19,957 bases of DNA, taken from Streptosporangiaceae bacterium. GTDB lineage: Bacteria; Actinomycetota; Actinomycetes; Streptosporangiales; Streptosporangiaceae. The stretch spans positions 1 to 19,957 of the forward strand of contig JASHQP010000742.1 of NCBI GenBank assembly GCA_030039095.1, given 5' to 3'. Positions 1 through 8,193 of this stretch are shown piece by piece. Each line of letters starts with the position of its first letter. The first letter of the stretch is position 1. A program made the position numbers and the translations under genes. The notes under the pieces are model-generated. The model did not search any database, was not told the origin of the DNA, and was given only the letters and a program-made list of their open reading frames with translations.

Positions 1-1
1 G

Positions 2-1306
2 CACCGCGCCCAGGTGCTTCTCGGCCTGGTCCTGGGCACCGACCCACCCGCGCCCCCAGCCGAAGACGCACCGCCCGGCCAGCCTCCGCCGCCCGCCAGC
101 GACTGCGGCCCCCACAGCGGGCCGCGTCCTGACGCTGGGCCGCGTCCTGACGGCCGCGCCGGCTCCCGCGGTCGCCCCGGCCGCAGTCCCCAGCCGCCGA
201 TAACGCCGGACGAGTTGCCTCCTCCGCCGGACGAGCCTTTGCCCGGCGGCGACCTGGAGTCGGCCGATGACAACCTCGCCGGCTTCGGTGACGGCCGCGA
301 CTGTGCCGGCTCTGGCAAGGGCAGCGCCGCTGATAACGCAGGTCTTGACGGTGGCGTCGATCCCTGGGAGAGCGACGACGACCCGCACGGCACAGGTCCG
401 GCACCAGCGTGGCCAGCGCTCGGCCCCTTGCCGCCAGGGCTGGCCCGGCCCGCCCCGGCTGACGGAACTCCGCCAGCCGCTGGACTGCTGGATGTGACGC
501 TGCCCTGGACCACACTCGCAGGGCTCGCCGACCGGCCGGGCACGCTCGGCAGGATCGGCGCGATCACTCCCGCCCAGGCCCGCCAGCTCGCGCTGGCCGC
601 CGCCGGCGACCCTTCAGCCCAGTGGCGGGTGATCGTCACCAGCCCCGACGGCCACGCCATCGCGGTCACCCGGATCCGCCGCCGCGCCCGCCCGGCGACG
701 GCGACAGGCTCGCCCCGCGATGGGCCGCCAGCCACCCGCGGGCCTGCCGGCCGGGTCACACTCACGATCAGCCAGGACACCGTCGCCGCCCTGGCAAACC
801 GAGGTGCTTTGCCCGGAAACGGCGGGCCGCCGCAAAAGACCGGGCCGCCGGGAAGTACAGGGCCGCCGGGAAGTGCGGGGCCGGGCTCAGGTACCGGGCC
901 GGCGGACCGCATCATCGCCGCCGCGCTCCGGAGCGCCACCCGGGCGCTGCAACGCGCCCTGGCCCAGGCCGACGCCGACGCCGCCGCCGGCGGATGCGCG
1001 CACACCATCGCATCCGGCGCCTACCGGCCACCGCCCCGGCTGCGCGAGTACGTGATCGCCCGCGACCTGACCTGCCGCAACCCGGTCTGCCGTCAGCCTG
1101 CCTGGCGCGCGGACCTGGACCACACGATCCCGTGGGAAAGCGGCGGACTCACCTGCGCCTGCAACCTCAGCGGCGAATGCCGCCGAGACCACCAGCTCAA
1201 ACAGCATCCCCGCTGGAAACTCCGCCAGGTCAAACCCGGCTGGTTCGAATGGACCGCACCAAGCGGCCGGACCTACACCAGCGAGCCAGCCACGTACATC
1301 ACGTGA
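2..1306 (+). CDS. HNH endonuclease / DUF222-type protein, 5'-truncated
   Basis: The reading frame is open from the left edge, so the N-terminal part is missing. The C-terminal ~85 residues form an HNH nuclease module: a CxxxxC pair (CRNPVC), then the DLDHTIPW segment carrying the catalytic Asp-His, then a GG turn, an asparagine (CNLSGEC) and a final RRDH histidine. This layout is typical of the large actinobacterial DUF222-HNH family, whose members are numerous and mostly uncharacterised; many are thought to be linked to mobile DNA. The visible N-terminal ~300 residues are Pro/Gly/Ala-rich low-complexity sequence with short repeats (GPRPD twice, near 118-152; GPPGS-type near 826-900), which resembles an expanded linker. 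DNA cleavage is inferred from the motif only. The first visible in-frame GTG (14) is unlikely to be the true start. Confidence 0.8.
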   Translation, partial: HRAQVLLGLVLGTDPPAPPAEDAPPGQPPPPASDCGPHSGPRPDAGPRPDGRAGSRGRPGRSPQPPITPDELPPPPDEPLPGGDLESADDNLAGFGDGRDCAGSGKGSAADNAGLDGGVDPWESDDDPHGTGPAPAWPALGPLPPGLARPAPADGTPPAAGLLDVTLPWTTLAGLADRPGTLGRIGAITPAQARQLALAAAGDPSAQWRVIVTSPDGHAIAVTRIRRRARPATATGSPRDGPPATRGPAGRVTLTISQDTVAALANRGALPGNGGPPQKTGPPGSTGPPGSAGPGSGTGPADRIIAAALRSATRALQRALAQADADAAAGGCAHTIASGAYRPPPRLREYVIARDLTCRNPVCRQPAWRADLDHTIPWESGGLTCACNLSGECRRDHQLKQHPRWKLRQVKPGWFEWTAPSGRTYTSEPATYIT

Positions 1307-1548
1307 AGGCGCGTTACTCGGCATGAGTCCCGAATGTCGCTCCTGAAGAATACGGACAGATCGTTTCGCACACCGTAACGATCAGCAGTGACGAACTGTG
1401 CAAGATCCGCCGCCTATATGAGCTGCATGCGGCGGGCGTCGGCTCCGCAGGTGGTGCTCAGGTGCGTCGTCCGGTGCGCTCGTGCATGGCAAACGACTTC
1501 GCTTATCCGGTCGTCCGGCGGTTGTCCGCACTGGTCGGGTGAGGGGCA

Positions 1549-3666
1549 TTGAGCTGTCGGCCGTGGTTGACTCGATCTGTGACTCCCGTCCCGCGTGCTG
1601 TCGCTCAGCGCATCCCGGTAACCACCATCTATCACGGTCTTGCGGTCACGGAGGACTATCGCTGGCTGGAGGATTCGACGGCTGAACGGACCGCGGAGTG
1701 GACGGCTGAGCAAAGCCGCCAAGCCCGGGATTTCCTCGACGCGATGCCGGGCCGGGCGGCCGTGCACACCCGGGTCAGGCAGTTGCTCGAGACCGGTTCC
1801 ACCTCGTACCGCTGGTTGGGTCGTGGCGGGTTGGTGTACTTCGCGCTGAAGCGCCAGCCTCCCCGGCAGCAGCCGTTTCTCGTCGCGCTGTCCGACCTCG
1901 CCGATACCGCCACGGAACGCGTCCTGGTTGATCCCAACGCGATCGACGCTTCTGGTGAGACGGCGATCGATTTCTGTGTCCCGTCGCCCGACGGCGCCCG
2001 GGTGGCGCTGTCGCTGTCGGAGCACGGCAGCGAGGACGGCACCATCTTCGTCTATGACGTGGCGAGCGGCGAGGTCGTCGACACTCCCATCGCGCACGCG
2101 AACCCGGCTGCGGCTGTGGCGTCGCTGGCCTGGCGGCACGACGGGCAGGCCTTCTGGTACAGCCGTTCTGACCCTGACGGGTTCCACCAGCAGGTGTGGA
2201 CCCACGAGCTCGGGTCGACTGGGGACAAGGCCGAGCTGAGCGGTCCGTTCGCCGATCCCGCCATCGTGGAGAACTTCCTGACCGCCTCCGGCGAGGGAGG
2301 CTGGGTGATGGACCAGGCGCAGAAGGGTGATGGCGGGGAGTGGCAGATCTTCGTCCGTCGCCAGGTCGCCGGCGGTGACGGCACGGCCGCCGGCAGTGTG
2401 GCGGGCTGGTGGCAGGTCGCTGGGATCGCTGATAAGTGCGTCGCCGCCGCGTTCGGTGCGGGCAGCTTGTTCTTGCTCTCACGCGCGGCGTCCCCGCGAG
2501 GCGCCGTACTACGCGTGACGCTCACGACTGGCGCAACTGTCGCCGACGCCGAGGAGGTCATCCCCCCGGGCAGCGTGACGATCACTGGCCTCGCTGTCAC
2601 CGACGACACCCTGTGGGTCAGCGATATCGACGGCGGTCCCTGCGGCATCCGTCGCTTCGCGCTCGACGGCACCCCGCTGCCGGCCGTCGAGGTCCCGGCG
2701 CTCAGCACGGTGTCCAGCCTCGCCGCGCTGGCGGCAGACGAGGCGGTATGGAGCGTCGAGTCGTTCACCGAGCCGCCGCGATGGTGGCTCGGTGCAGACG
2801 GCGCCCCTCCACGCCGCACCGGTTTGGGCACCACCACTGCCGTGGATATGTCCGGCTACAAGGTCACCCGGGAGTTCGCCACCTCCAAAGACGGCACCAC
2901 CGTGCCGCTGAGCGTGATCGCCGCGCCCGAGACGGCGCGAGACGGCTCGCCGCCGGTCCTGCTGACCGGCTATGGCGGGTTCGGCATCTCGCTGAGCCCG
3001 CACTTCAACCCGCAGATCCTGGCGTGGCTGGAACAGGGCGGGATATATGCCGTGGCCAACATCCGCGGCGGCGGCGAGTACGGCGAGCTGTGGTACCACG
3101 AGGGGCGCCTCGCGGCCAAACAGAACTGCTTCGACGATTTCATCGCGTGCGCTGACCACCTCGTGCAGCACGGCATCACCCGGCGGGATCGCCTCGCGAT
3201 CATCGGCGGCTCCAACGGCGGCCTTCTCATGGGAGCAGTCGTTACCCAACGGCCTGACATCGCCCGGGCGGTGGTCGCGGCCGTCCCGGTGATGGACATG
3301 CTGCGTGTGGAGACGACACCGAACGGGCGCTACAACGTCACCGAGTACGGCAGCGTTGAGGACCCTGACATGTTCAGGGCGTTGCTTGCGTACTCGCCGT
3401 ACCACAACGTCAGCGACGGGGTGCGCTACCCGGCGATGCTGCTGACCGGCGGCGAGTTCGACCCGCGGGTAGAGGCCTGGCACCCCAAGAAAATGTGCGC
3501 CCGCCTGCAGGCGGCCACCGCGTCTGACGAACCGGTACTACTGCGCATGGAGTCCGGAGGACACGGGCTCGGGCAGTCGCTCGACCGAGAGATTGAACTG
3601 GTCACCGACTACTACGCCTTCCTCCTCGACCGCCTTGGCATCGCCTACCGCCCACCGCCGAGCTGA
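1549..3666 (+). CDS. Prolyl oligopeptidase family serine peptidase (S9A)
   Basis: This enzyme cleaves short peptides after proline or related residues, probably in the cytosol because no signal peptide is visible. Near the N-terminus is the family's DYRWLED motif; residues ~85-420 would form the beta-propeller, and the C-terminal third is the alpha/beta-hydrolase. From the TTG at 1549, the catalytic triad reads Ser555 (GGSNGG), Asp638 (GEFDPR) and His672 (SGGHG). The length of 705 residues is normal for the family, and the gene looks intact. The start is uncertain: TTG 1549 lies only 2 nt after GAGGGG, too close for a good ribosome site, and TTG 1567 or GTG 1579 would also keep the whole domain. 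An in-frame stop at 1540 excludes anything earlier. It is monocistronic and faces a convergent regulator gene. Exact substrate is unknown. Confidence 0.93.
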   Translation: MSCRPWLTRSVTPVPRAVAQRIPVTTIYHGLAVTEDYRWLEDSTAERTAEWTAEQSRQARDFLDAMPGRAAVHTRVRQLLETGSTSYRWLGRGGLVYFALKRQPPRQQPFLVALSDLADTATERVLVDPNAIDASGETAIDFCVPSPDGARVALSLSEHGSEDGTIFVYDVASGEVVDTPIAHANPAAAVASLAWRHDGQAFWYSRSDPDGFHQQVWTHELGSTGDKAELSGPFADPAIVENFLTASGEGGWVMDQAQKGDGGEWQIFVRRQVAGGDGTAAGSVAGWWQVAGIADKCVAAAFGAGSLFLLSRAASPRGAVLRVTLTTGATVADAEEVIPPGSVTITGLAVTDDTLWVSDIDGGPCGIRRFALDGTPLPAVEVPALSTVSSLAALAADEAVWSVESFTEPPRWWLGADGAPPRRTGLGTTTAVDMSGYKVTREFATSKDGTTVPLSVIAAPETARDGSPPVLLTGYGGFGISLSPHFNPQILAWLEQGGIYAVANIRGGGEYGELWYHEGRLAAKQNCFDDFIACADHLVQHGITRRDRLAIIGGSNGGLLMGAVVTQRPDIARAVVAAVPVMDMLRVETTPNGRYNVTEYGSVEDPDMFRALLAYSPYHNVSDGVRYPAMLLTGGEFDPRVEAWHPKKMCARLQAATASDEPVLLRMESGGHGLGQSLDREIELVTDYYAFLLDRLGIAYRPPPS

Positions 3667-3797
3667 CCGGCCTGGCCAGATCAGAGAACCTGGAACACCT
3701 AGCGGAAGCATGGCGGGCGGCGGGACAAGACTCAGCAGCTGCCGCTCGCATATCGATCTGGCGCGTAACAGGCGGGCACGGTCGGCCAGGGAAGAAG

Positions 3798-4649
3798 TTA
3801 CTGGCCTGGCCCCGGCGGGGCGGCCGGGGAGTATGTGATCAGGTTTTGGTCCGGGTGGTCGGCGACCTGGAGAACCACGTGAGAGTACTCGACGGGGCCG
3901 AGCCGCGGGTGGCGGAGTTTCTTTGAGCCGCTGCCGATGGCGGCGACGTCGTGGCGCGGCCACCAGTCCCTGATGTGCTCGCTGTCCCGCTGGAGATCGC
4001 CGATCAGCGCGCGGATATCGGGGTCGTCCGGGTAACGGGCGGCGGACAGCCGGAAGCGGCCGAGCATGGCCCGGGCCTCCGGCTCCCACTCCAGGTAGAC
4101 CTCCCGGGCCTGGTCGGTGGTGAACATCCAGCGCACCAGGTTGCGCTCGCCCGGCGGTCCCGCCGACCAGTCGCCGAACAGCTCGCGCGCGGCAGGGTTC
4201 GCGGCCAGGACGTCCCAGCGGCGCCCCTTGACCAGCGTCGGAAACGGCTCGAGCCGCTGAACCAGGTCAGCTACGGCGGAATCGAGCCGCTCAGGCGGGG
4301 CGGACGCGCCGGGGGCCGGGTCACTGGTGCTGCCGGGACCGTAGGCCAGGACGTGCAGGTAGCGTCGCTCGGCGGCGGACATCCGCAGCGCGGAGGCGAG
4401 CGCGTCCAAGACCTGCACCGAAGGTCGCACCGGGCGGCCCTGCTCCAGGAACGTGTAGTAGGTGGCGGACAGGTTGGCCAGCAGGGCGACTTCCTCGCGG
4501 CGCAATCCGGCTGTGCGCCGGCGGCGCCCCGCTGACAAGCCCGCAGGCAGGCCCACATCGGCGGGCACGAGGCGTTCGCGCCGCGACCTGAGCAGCTGCC
4601 CCAGCGCCGCGGGATCTCCGCCGGACGTCATGGCCCTAAGGGTAGTCAT
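3798..4649 (-). CDS. XRE-family regulator with MmyB-like ligand-binding domain
   Basis: This is a predicted cytoplasmic transcription factor. Residues ~10-75 form a helix-turn-helix with the family hallmark GLRREEVALLANLSATYYTFLE, in which a tyrosine-rich recognition helix follows the RREE turn. Residues ~105-265 match the MmyB-like ligand-binding domain common in actinobacteria (GRRWDVLAANPAA, then ARELFGDW, RNLVRWMFT and a HVVLQVADHPDQ-like strand). The ligand is unknown; some relatives have been proposed to bind fatty-acid-like molecules. ATG 4649 is used here; ATG 4631 has a better AGG spacing and would shorten the protein by six residues. No co-directional partner lies immediately downstream, so the target may be its own promoter or the neighbouring peptidase gene. 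Confidence 0.85.
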   Translation of the reverse strand: MTTLRAMTSGGDPAALGQLLRSRRERLVPADVGLPAGLSAGRRRRTAGLRREEVALLANLSATYYTFLEQGRPVRPSVQVLDALASALRMSAAERRYLHVLAYGPGSTSDPAPGASAPPERLDSAVADLVQRLEPFPTLVKGRRWDVLAANPAARELFGDWSAGPPGERNLVRWMFTTDQAREVYLEWEPEARAMLGRFRLSAARYPDDPDIRALIGDLQRDSEHIRDWWPRHDVAAIGSGSKKLRHPRLGPVEYSHVVLQVADHPDQNLITYSPAAPPGPGQ

Positions 4650-4658
4650 GCCAGTACC

Positions 4659-4689
4659 AGTAAAAGACCGCTTTGCTTACCACTGTCAG
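4659..4689 (-). promoter_or_regulatory. Candidate promoter of the XRE/MmyB gene
   Basis: On the minus strand, CTGACA (4689-4684) resembles a -35 box and TTTACT (4664-4659) a -10 box, separated by 19 nt (18 if the -10 is read as TTTTAC). The predicted transcript would begin a few bases before ATG 4649, so it would be nearly leaderless, consistent with the lack of a Shine-Dalgarno sequence there. This is weak, pattern-only evidence. Confidence 0.3.
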
Positions 4690-4723
4690 CGGGCCAGACG
4701 ATGGGAGGCGCCGCCGGACCTGA

Positions 4724-4818
4724 CCGGGGGGGCGGGGACCGGGGGCGGGGACCGGGGGCGGGGACGGGGGAGGGGGACGGGGGAGGGGGACGGGGACGGG
4801 GGACGGGGGAGGGGCGGG
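4724..4818 (+). repeat. G-tract tandem repeat with quadruplex potential
   Basis: About 95 bases consist of runs of 4-7 G separated by C, A, AC or ACC, with imperfect 12-13-base units such as CCGGGGGCGGGGA and CGGGGGAGGGGGA. The strand contains many more than the four G-runs needed for a G-quadruplex. It lies between the stop of the DUF2786 gene and the candidate promoter of the XRE gene, both of which read on the opposite strand. Any transcript running on from DUF2786 would be C-rich here, while the non-template strand of the DNA is G-rich only in the other direction. Confidence 0.85.
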
Positions 4819-4835
4819 ATTCGTCGCTGGCCAGG

Positions 4836-5576
4836 TCAGCCGCGTGCTCCGGTGAGCGCGCGCCCGCGGCCTCGGGTCACCCGGCCGGCGCCGATGTCGG
4901 CCTGCTGGCCTTTTGCATAACCGTCCCGGTAGCCGGTCCCGCTGTAGGTAATCCGGGCGGTGCGGGTGAGTGGGTACGCACGCTCGGCCTCGCCGCGGAT
5001 CACCTGCGCCCGGTCGGCCAGGACCAGCGCGGTCCTGGAGCCCGCGGAGTCGTCCGGGCTGGTTGCCCGGGAGGCGGCCGCGTGCTCGGCCGCCCGGACG
5101 CGGGAGATCACGGCGGTCGCGAAGCCGAGCAGCCAGCTGCGCCGCCAGGCCCGGGGGCTGCGGCTCCAGGCCGGCACCTGGGCGCCCGCCAGGCCGTGCC
5201 ACATCTGGATCAGCACCGAGGTGTAGAGAACGTCGAGCCGTTCGAGGTCTGACTGGAAGCCGAACACATGCACCTTGGTGCCGGTGCCGGTGCTGAGCAA
5301 GATGGCCTGGCAGCGAAGCGAGGAGCCGAGCCCGCACAGCAGGTGTGCCTTGACCCGCGCCCAGGGATTGTCGATGTCGATCATGCGGTTGGAGGGCTTG
5401 TCTGTCTCCGGCCGCTCGGCGGCGAGCAGCGCGCGGTCGATCCCGTACTTGGCCATCAGCTCCGCGGCCTTGGCGGTCAGAGCCTGCGCCTCCGGCGGTG
5501 TCACGCTCTCGTCCTCTGCCTTGGCCAGCAGCTTGCGGACGCGGTCGAGCAGCCTGCTCGATGCCTCGGTATTCAA
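4836..5576 (-). CDS. DUF2786 domain-containing protein
   Basis: The N-terminal ~45 residues carry the DUF2786 signature: RVRKLLAKAED, then T-PEA-ALTAKAAELMAKYGID. The rest (~residues 60-200) resembles the usual C-terminal part of this family (strand-rich LSTGTGTKVHVFGF, then LERLDVLYTSVLIQM). The C-terminus has GYRDGYAKGQQADIG and a short basic tail. The function of the family is unknown and I do not propose one. I chose the TTG at 5576 because a strong GAGGAGG lies 6 nt upstream; this gives 246 residues, and the ATG at 5615 (259 residues) has no comparable ribosome site. The gene is divergent from rpe, with 112 bases between the two starts, so the promoters may overlap. Confidence 0.85.
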   Translation of the reverse strand: MNTEASSRLLDRVRKLLAKAEDESVTPPEAQALTAKAAELMAKYGIDRALLAAERPETDKPSNRMIDIDNPWARVKAHLLCGLGSSLRCQAILLSTGTGTKVHVFGFQSDLERLDVLYTSVLIQMWHGLAGAQVPAWSRSPRAWRRSWLLGFATAVISRVRAAEHAAASRATSPDDSAGSRTALVLADRAQVIRGEAERAYPLTRTARITYSGTGYRDGYAKGQQADIGAGRVTRGRGRALTGARG

Positions 5577-5582
5577 CGAGCG

Positions 5583-5589
5583 CCTCCTC
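5583..5589 (-). promoter_or_regulatory. Start-deciding Shine-Dalgarno of the DUF2786 gene
   Basis: GAGGAGG on the minus strand sits 6 nt before the TTG codon at 5576. No similar site precedes the upstream ATG at 5615, so this motif argues for the shorter protein. Confidence 0.6.
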
Positions 5590-5688
5590 GGCGGTTGGGG
5601 GTTCGAATACAGCATCGAACGCTAGCGGGCGGCTACGACAGTTCTCGGACGGCTGCGGCAGTTGCCGGGCCCTAGACTTGGTGGCGCC

Positions 5689-6372
5689 ATGACTGTCCAA
5701 CTTGCGCCCAGCGTGCTGAACGCGGACTTCGCCAGGCTAGCTGACGAGGCCGCGGTGGTTGCGGATGTCGCCGACTGGCTGCATGTCGACGTGATGGACG
5801 GGCACTTCGTGCCGAACCTCACGGTCGGCCTGCCCGTGGTCGAGTCGCTGGTCAGGCACGCGACCCTCCCACTTGACTGCCATCTCATGATCGAAGAGCC
5901 GGACCGCTGGGCGCCCGGCTATGCAGAGGCCGGGGCAGGCAACGTGACGATCCACGCCGAGGCGGCATCGTCGCCGGTCCGGACGCTGCGCGCGATCAGG
6001 GCCGCCGGCGCGCGCGCCGGGCTGGCCGTCAACCCGGCCACCGCGGTCGAGCCCTACGCCGATCTGGTGGGTGAGTTCGACATGATGCTGCTGATGACCG
6101 TCGAGCCGGGGTTCGGCGGCCAGCACTTCCTCGACCTGGTGCTGCCGAAGATCCGCCGTGCCCGCGAGATGGTCGGGGGCAGGGACAGCTCGGTCTGGCT
6201 GCAGGTGGATGGCGGGGTCACCGAGGAGACGATCGCGCGCTGTGCCGAGGCAGGTGCCGATGTGTTCGTCGCCGGGTCGTCCGTGTACGGCGCGGCTGAC
6301 CCGGCGGCGGCCGTTACGGATCTCCGGAAGATCGCCGCCCGGGCATGGGGGGCGGGCGGGTCCGCCGGGTAG
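5689..6372 (+). CDS. rpe: Ribulose-phosphate 3-epimerase
   Basis: This enzyme interconverts D-ribulose 5-phosphate and D-xylulose 5-phosphate in the pentose phosphate pathway, in the cytosol. The 227-residue protein is a complete TIM barrel of normal size. Visible hallmarks are [10 protein letters not shown] at the N-terminus, [12 protein letters not shown] (metal ligands His32 and Asp34, catalytic Asp37 region), DCHLMIEEP (His65), the [10 protein letters not shown] phosphate-side loop, LQVDGGV (Asp174) and a [13 protein letters not shown] phosphate-binding turn. ATG 5689 is preferred because it begins directly before the first barrel strand; the TTG at 5662 would add nine unsupported residues. 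There is no clear Shine-Dalgarno sequence, and TAGACT at 5673-5678 could be a -10 box for a nearly leaderless transcript. The sugar phosphate it handles would also be the entry point for xylose, which the transporter 7 kb away may import; that link is speculative. Confidence 0.96.
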   Translation: MTVQLAPSVLNADFARLADEAAVVADVADWLHVDVMDGHFVPNLTVGLPVVESLVRHATLPLDCHLMIEEPDRWAPGYAEAGAGNVTIHAEAASSPVRTLRAIRAAGARAGLAVNPATAVEPYADLVGEFDMMLLMTVEPGFGGQHFLDLVLPKIRRAREMVGGRDSSVWLQVDGGVTEETIARCAEAGADVFVAGSSVYGAADPAAAVTDLRKIAARAWGAGGSAG

Positions 6373-6391
6373 GCGGGGTCCGCCGGGCCGG

Positions 6392-6413
6392 GCTGAGCGG
6401 CTACCGGCTCAGC
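6392..6413. terminator. Stem-loop between convergent rpe and PfpI-like genes
   Basis: GCTGAGC (6392-6398) and GCTCAGC (6407-6413) form a 7-bp stem whose inner GG/CC can also pair around a CTA loop. It covers the stop codon of the minus-strand gene and follows the rpe stop by 19 bases. A shared bidirectional terminator is plausible, but there is no T-tract. Just upstream, GGCGGGTCCGCCGGG-like sequence is repeated twice in tandem (about 6354-6388). Confidence 0.35.
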
Positions 6414-7042
6414 TCGGTGTGCCTGCTGCGACGGCGCATCGCGGCCACCAGGTCGGGCGGCGCCATGCTGGGTGACCCGGCGTTCAGCGGTGGGCGCGGG
6501 TCGTACTCGAGCATCAGCTGGATGGCCTGCGCCGCTGGCGTGCCCGCGATCCGCCGGGACAGCTCGAGGGCCATGTCGATGCCGGCCGACACGCCGGCCG
6601 CTGTGACGTACTTTCCGTCGATGACCACGCGTTCCCTCGTCGGCTGCGCCCCGAAGGCAGCGAGCCGGTCCAGGGCGAGCCAGTGCGAGGTGGCCCGGCG
6701 GCCCTGCAGCAGGCCGGCAGCGGCCAGGATCAGCGACCCGGTGCATACCGACGTGGTCCAGCTGGTGACCGCGTCGGCCTGGCGCAGCCACTCGCGGGCT
6801 GGACCGTCGTCGAGTTGCGCCTCCTGGCCGGGGCCTCCGGGCACCAGGACGATGTCGGGATGCGCCAGCTCACCGAGCCCGGCATCGGCGGTGATCGTGA
6901 GCATCCGGGTGTCGGTGCGCACCGGGCCCGGCCGCTCGGCGGCGAAGACCACCTCGGCGTGATCCAGGCGGCTCAGCACCTCATAGGGCCCGATCGCGTC
7001 GAGCGCGGTGAACCGGTCATAGAGCAAGATTGCTATCTGCAC
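6401..7042 (-). CDS. DJ-1/PfpI family protein, isonitrile-hydratase-like
   Basis: This is a single-domain DJ-1/PfpI protein of 213 residues without a DNA-binding domain. It starts with QIAILLYDRFTALDAIGPYEVL, the opening strand and FTALDAIGP turn seen in isonitrile hydratase-type members. The nucleophile elbow is TTSVCTGSL with Cys100, followed by GLLQGRRATSHW. VTAAGVSAGIDMALEL comes later, as in the amidase-like branch. Relatives hydrate isonitriles to N-formamides, but the substrate here cannot be read from sequence. GTG 7042 is chosen because AGAGGA lies just upstream and the domain begins at once; a longer form from 7105 adds an unsupported Pro/Arg-rich stretch. It overlaps the upstream glxA-like gene by 26 bases, so the two are almost certainly co-transcribed and translationally coupled. 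Confidence 0.88.
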   Translation of the reverse strand: MQIAILLYDRFTALDAIGPYEVLSRLDHAEVVFAAERPGPVRTDTRMLTITADAGLGELAHPDIVLVPGGPGQEAQLDDGPAREWLRQADAVTSWTTSVCTGSLILAAAGLLQGRRATSHWLALDRLAAFGAQPTRERVVIDGKYVTAAGVSAGIDMALELSRRIAGTPAAQAIQLMLEYDPRPPLNAGSPSMAPPDLVAAMRRRSRHTELSR

Positions 7043-8120
7043 GGGGGTTCCTCTCGGCGGGCGGCAGGGCCGCGGGGTGGGGGGAACGGCCGGCCTGGTC
7101 GGCACGGCCGGGGTGGCCGCGCAGGCCCGGCAGGCCCGGCAGGCCCGGCAGGCCCGGCGCGGCGAACCGCTGCCGGTATCCGGCGGGGGAGACGCCGAGC
7201 GTTCGGATGAACGCCCGCCGCATCGCCTCGGGCGTGCCGTAGCCGCAGTTCCTTGCCACCAGTTCGACCCCGTGCCCGGTGTCCTCGAGCTCGCGGCGGG
7301 CTGCCTCCATCCGCACCCGGTCGACGTACCGGCCGGGCGTCACGCCGGTCTCGGCGGTGAAACTGCGGGCGAACTGGCGCGCGGACAGGCCCGCCCGCGC
7401 GGCCAGGCTGTCGACGGACAGGTCGGCGCCGGGCCGTTCGCTGATCCAGTGCTGGATTTCGCGCACGGCGGGCCGCCGGGCCACCTGCGCCCGCAGCTGG
7501 GCACTGAACTGAGCCTGGTTCCCTGGCCGGCGCAGGAACACCACCAGATGCCTGGCGACGGTCAGCGCCGCGTCCCTGCCGACGTCCTCCTCGACCAGCG
7601 CCAGGGCCAGGTCGATGCCCGCGGTCACCCCGGCAGAGGTGACGAAGGCGCCGTCTGCGACGTAGATCGGCTCGGGGTCGACGGTGACCTCGGGGAACCT
7701 CCGCTGCAGCTCGTCGCAGTAGGCCCAGTGCGTGGTCACGCGCCGGCCGGCCAGCAGCCCGGCCCGGGCGAGCAGGAAGGACCCGGTGCACACGGAGGTG
7801 ATCCGTGCGGCCATCGGGGCGAGCCGCCGGAGCCAGGCCACGATCTCCTCGTTCTCCGATCGTGCGCCCTCGCCGCCCGGCACCACCAGCGTGCCGGGGG
7901 CCGCGGCGCTGGCCAGATCGCCGTCGGGGACCAGGGTGAGCCCGCTCGACGTGCATACCGGCGCCCCTCCCCGGCTGGCGACCGTGATCCGGTATGCCGG
8001 GGCGCCTGCGCCGCGGGCCGCCAGGTAGCGGTTCGCCCCAGCGAACACCTCGAGCGGGCCGGTTACGTCGAGGCTCTGCACGTTGTCGAACACGACGATC
8101 AGCACGCTGTGGGGGGCCAT
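7017..8120 (-). CDS. GlxA-type AraC regulator with N-terminal DJ-1/PfpI domain
   Basis: This is a two-domain transcription regulator of 367 residues. Residues ~4-190 form a DJ-1/PfpI domain (VLIVVFDNVQSLDVTGPLEVF; nucleophile elbow ITSVCTGSFLL with Cys111; VTSAGVTAGIDLAL). Residues ~215-320 form an AraC-type double helix-turn-helix (LSVDSLAARAGLSARQFARSF and the NCGYGTPEAMRRAF second helix). Such proteins usually respond to small nitrogenous metabolites, but the effector is unknown. The C-terminal tail is low complexity, with a Gly-Leu-Pro triplet repeated four times (DNA repeat 7121-7156). ATG 8120 is the best start because it opens the first strand; the ribosome site is poor. The gene overlaps the PfpI-like gene downstream, which is a likely target along with itself, and it is divergent from the YCII-sigma pair. 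Confidence 0.88.
   Translation of the reverse strand: MAPHSVLIVVFDNVQSLDVTGPLEVFAGANRYLAARGAGAPAYRITVASRGGAPVCTSSGLTLVPDGDLASAAAPGTLVVPGGEGARSENEEIVAWLRRLAPMAARITSVCTGSFLLARAGLLAGRRVTTHWAYCDELQRRFPEVTVDPEPIYVADGAFVTSAGVTAGIDLALALVEEDVGRDAALTVARHLVVFLRRPGNQAQFSAQLRAQVARRPAVREIQHWISERPGADLSVDSLAARAGLSARQFARSFTAETGVTPGRYVDRVRMEAARRELEDTGHGVELVARNCGYGTPEAMRRAFIRTLGVSPAGYRQRFAAPGLPGLPGLPGLRGHPGRADQAGRSPHPAALPPAERNPRADSNLAL
7121..7156. repeat. Four tandem 9-bp repeats in the glxA-like 3' end
   Basis: GCAGGCCCG occurs four times in perfect tandem within the coding sequence, in frame (9 = 3 codons). On the coding strand it encodes a Gly-Leu-Pro repeat in the C-terminal tail, beyond the DNA-binding domain. 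Copy number is likely to vary between strains by slippage. Confidence 0.9.
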
Positions 8121-8193
8121 GTCCCCATCGTCGCCGCCCCGGAATGTGTCCGCAATGACGAAAATCCCACCTTTTCTGCCATCACGGCAGGCC

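Noticed and set aside
1414..1445. GCCGCC/GGCGGGC inverted repeat in the gap before the peptidase gene
   Set aside because: The short stem with a ~15-base loop and no T-tract is expected by chance at this base composition.
1327..1542. A short plus-strand frame of about 70 codons reading through SSDELCKIRRLYELHAAG
   Set aside because: The first part looks faintly like the helix-turn-helix of a transposase, but there is no start codon or ribosome site, and the second half has no pattern. It could be a gene remnant, but I cannot support it.
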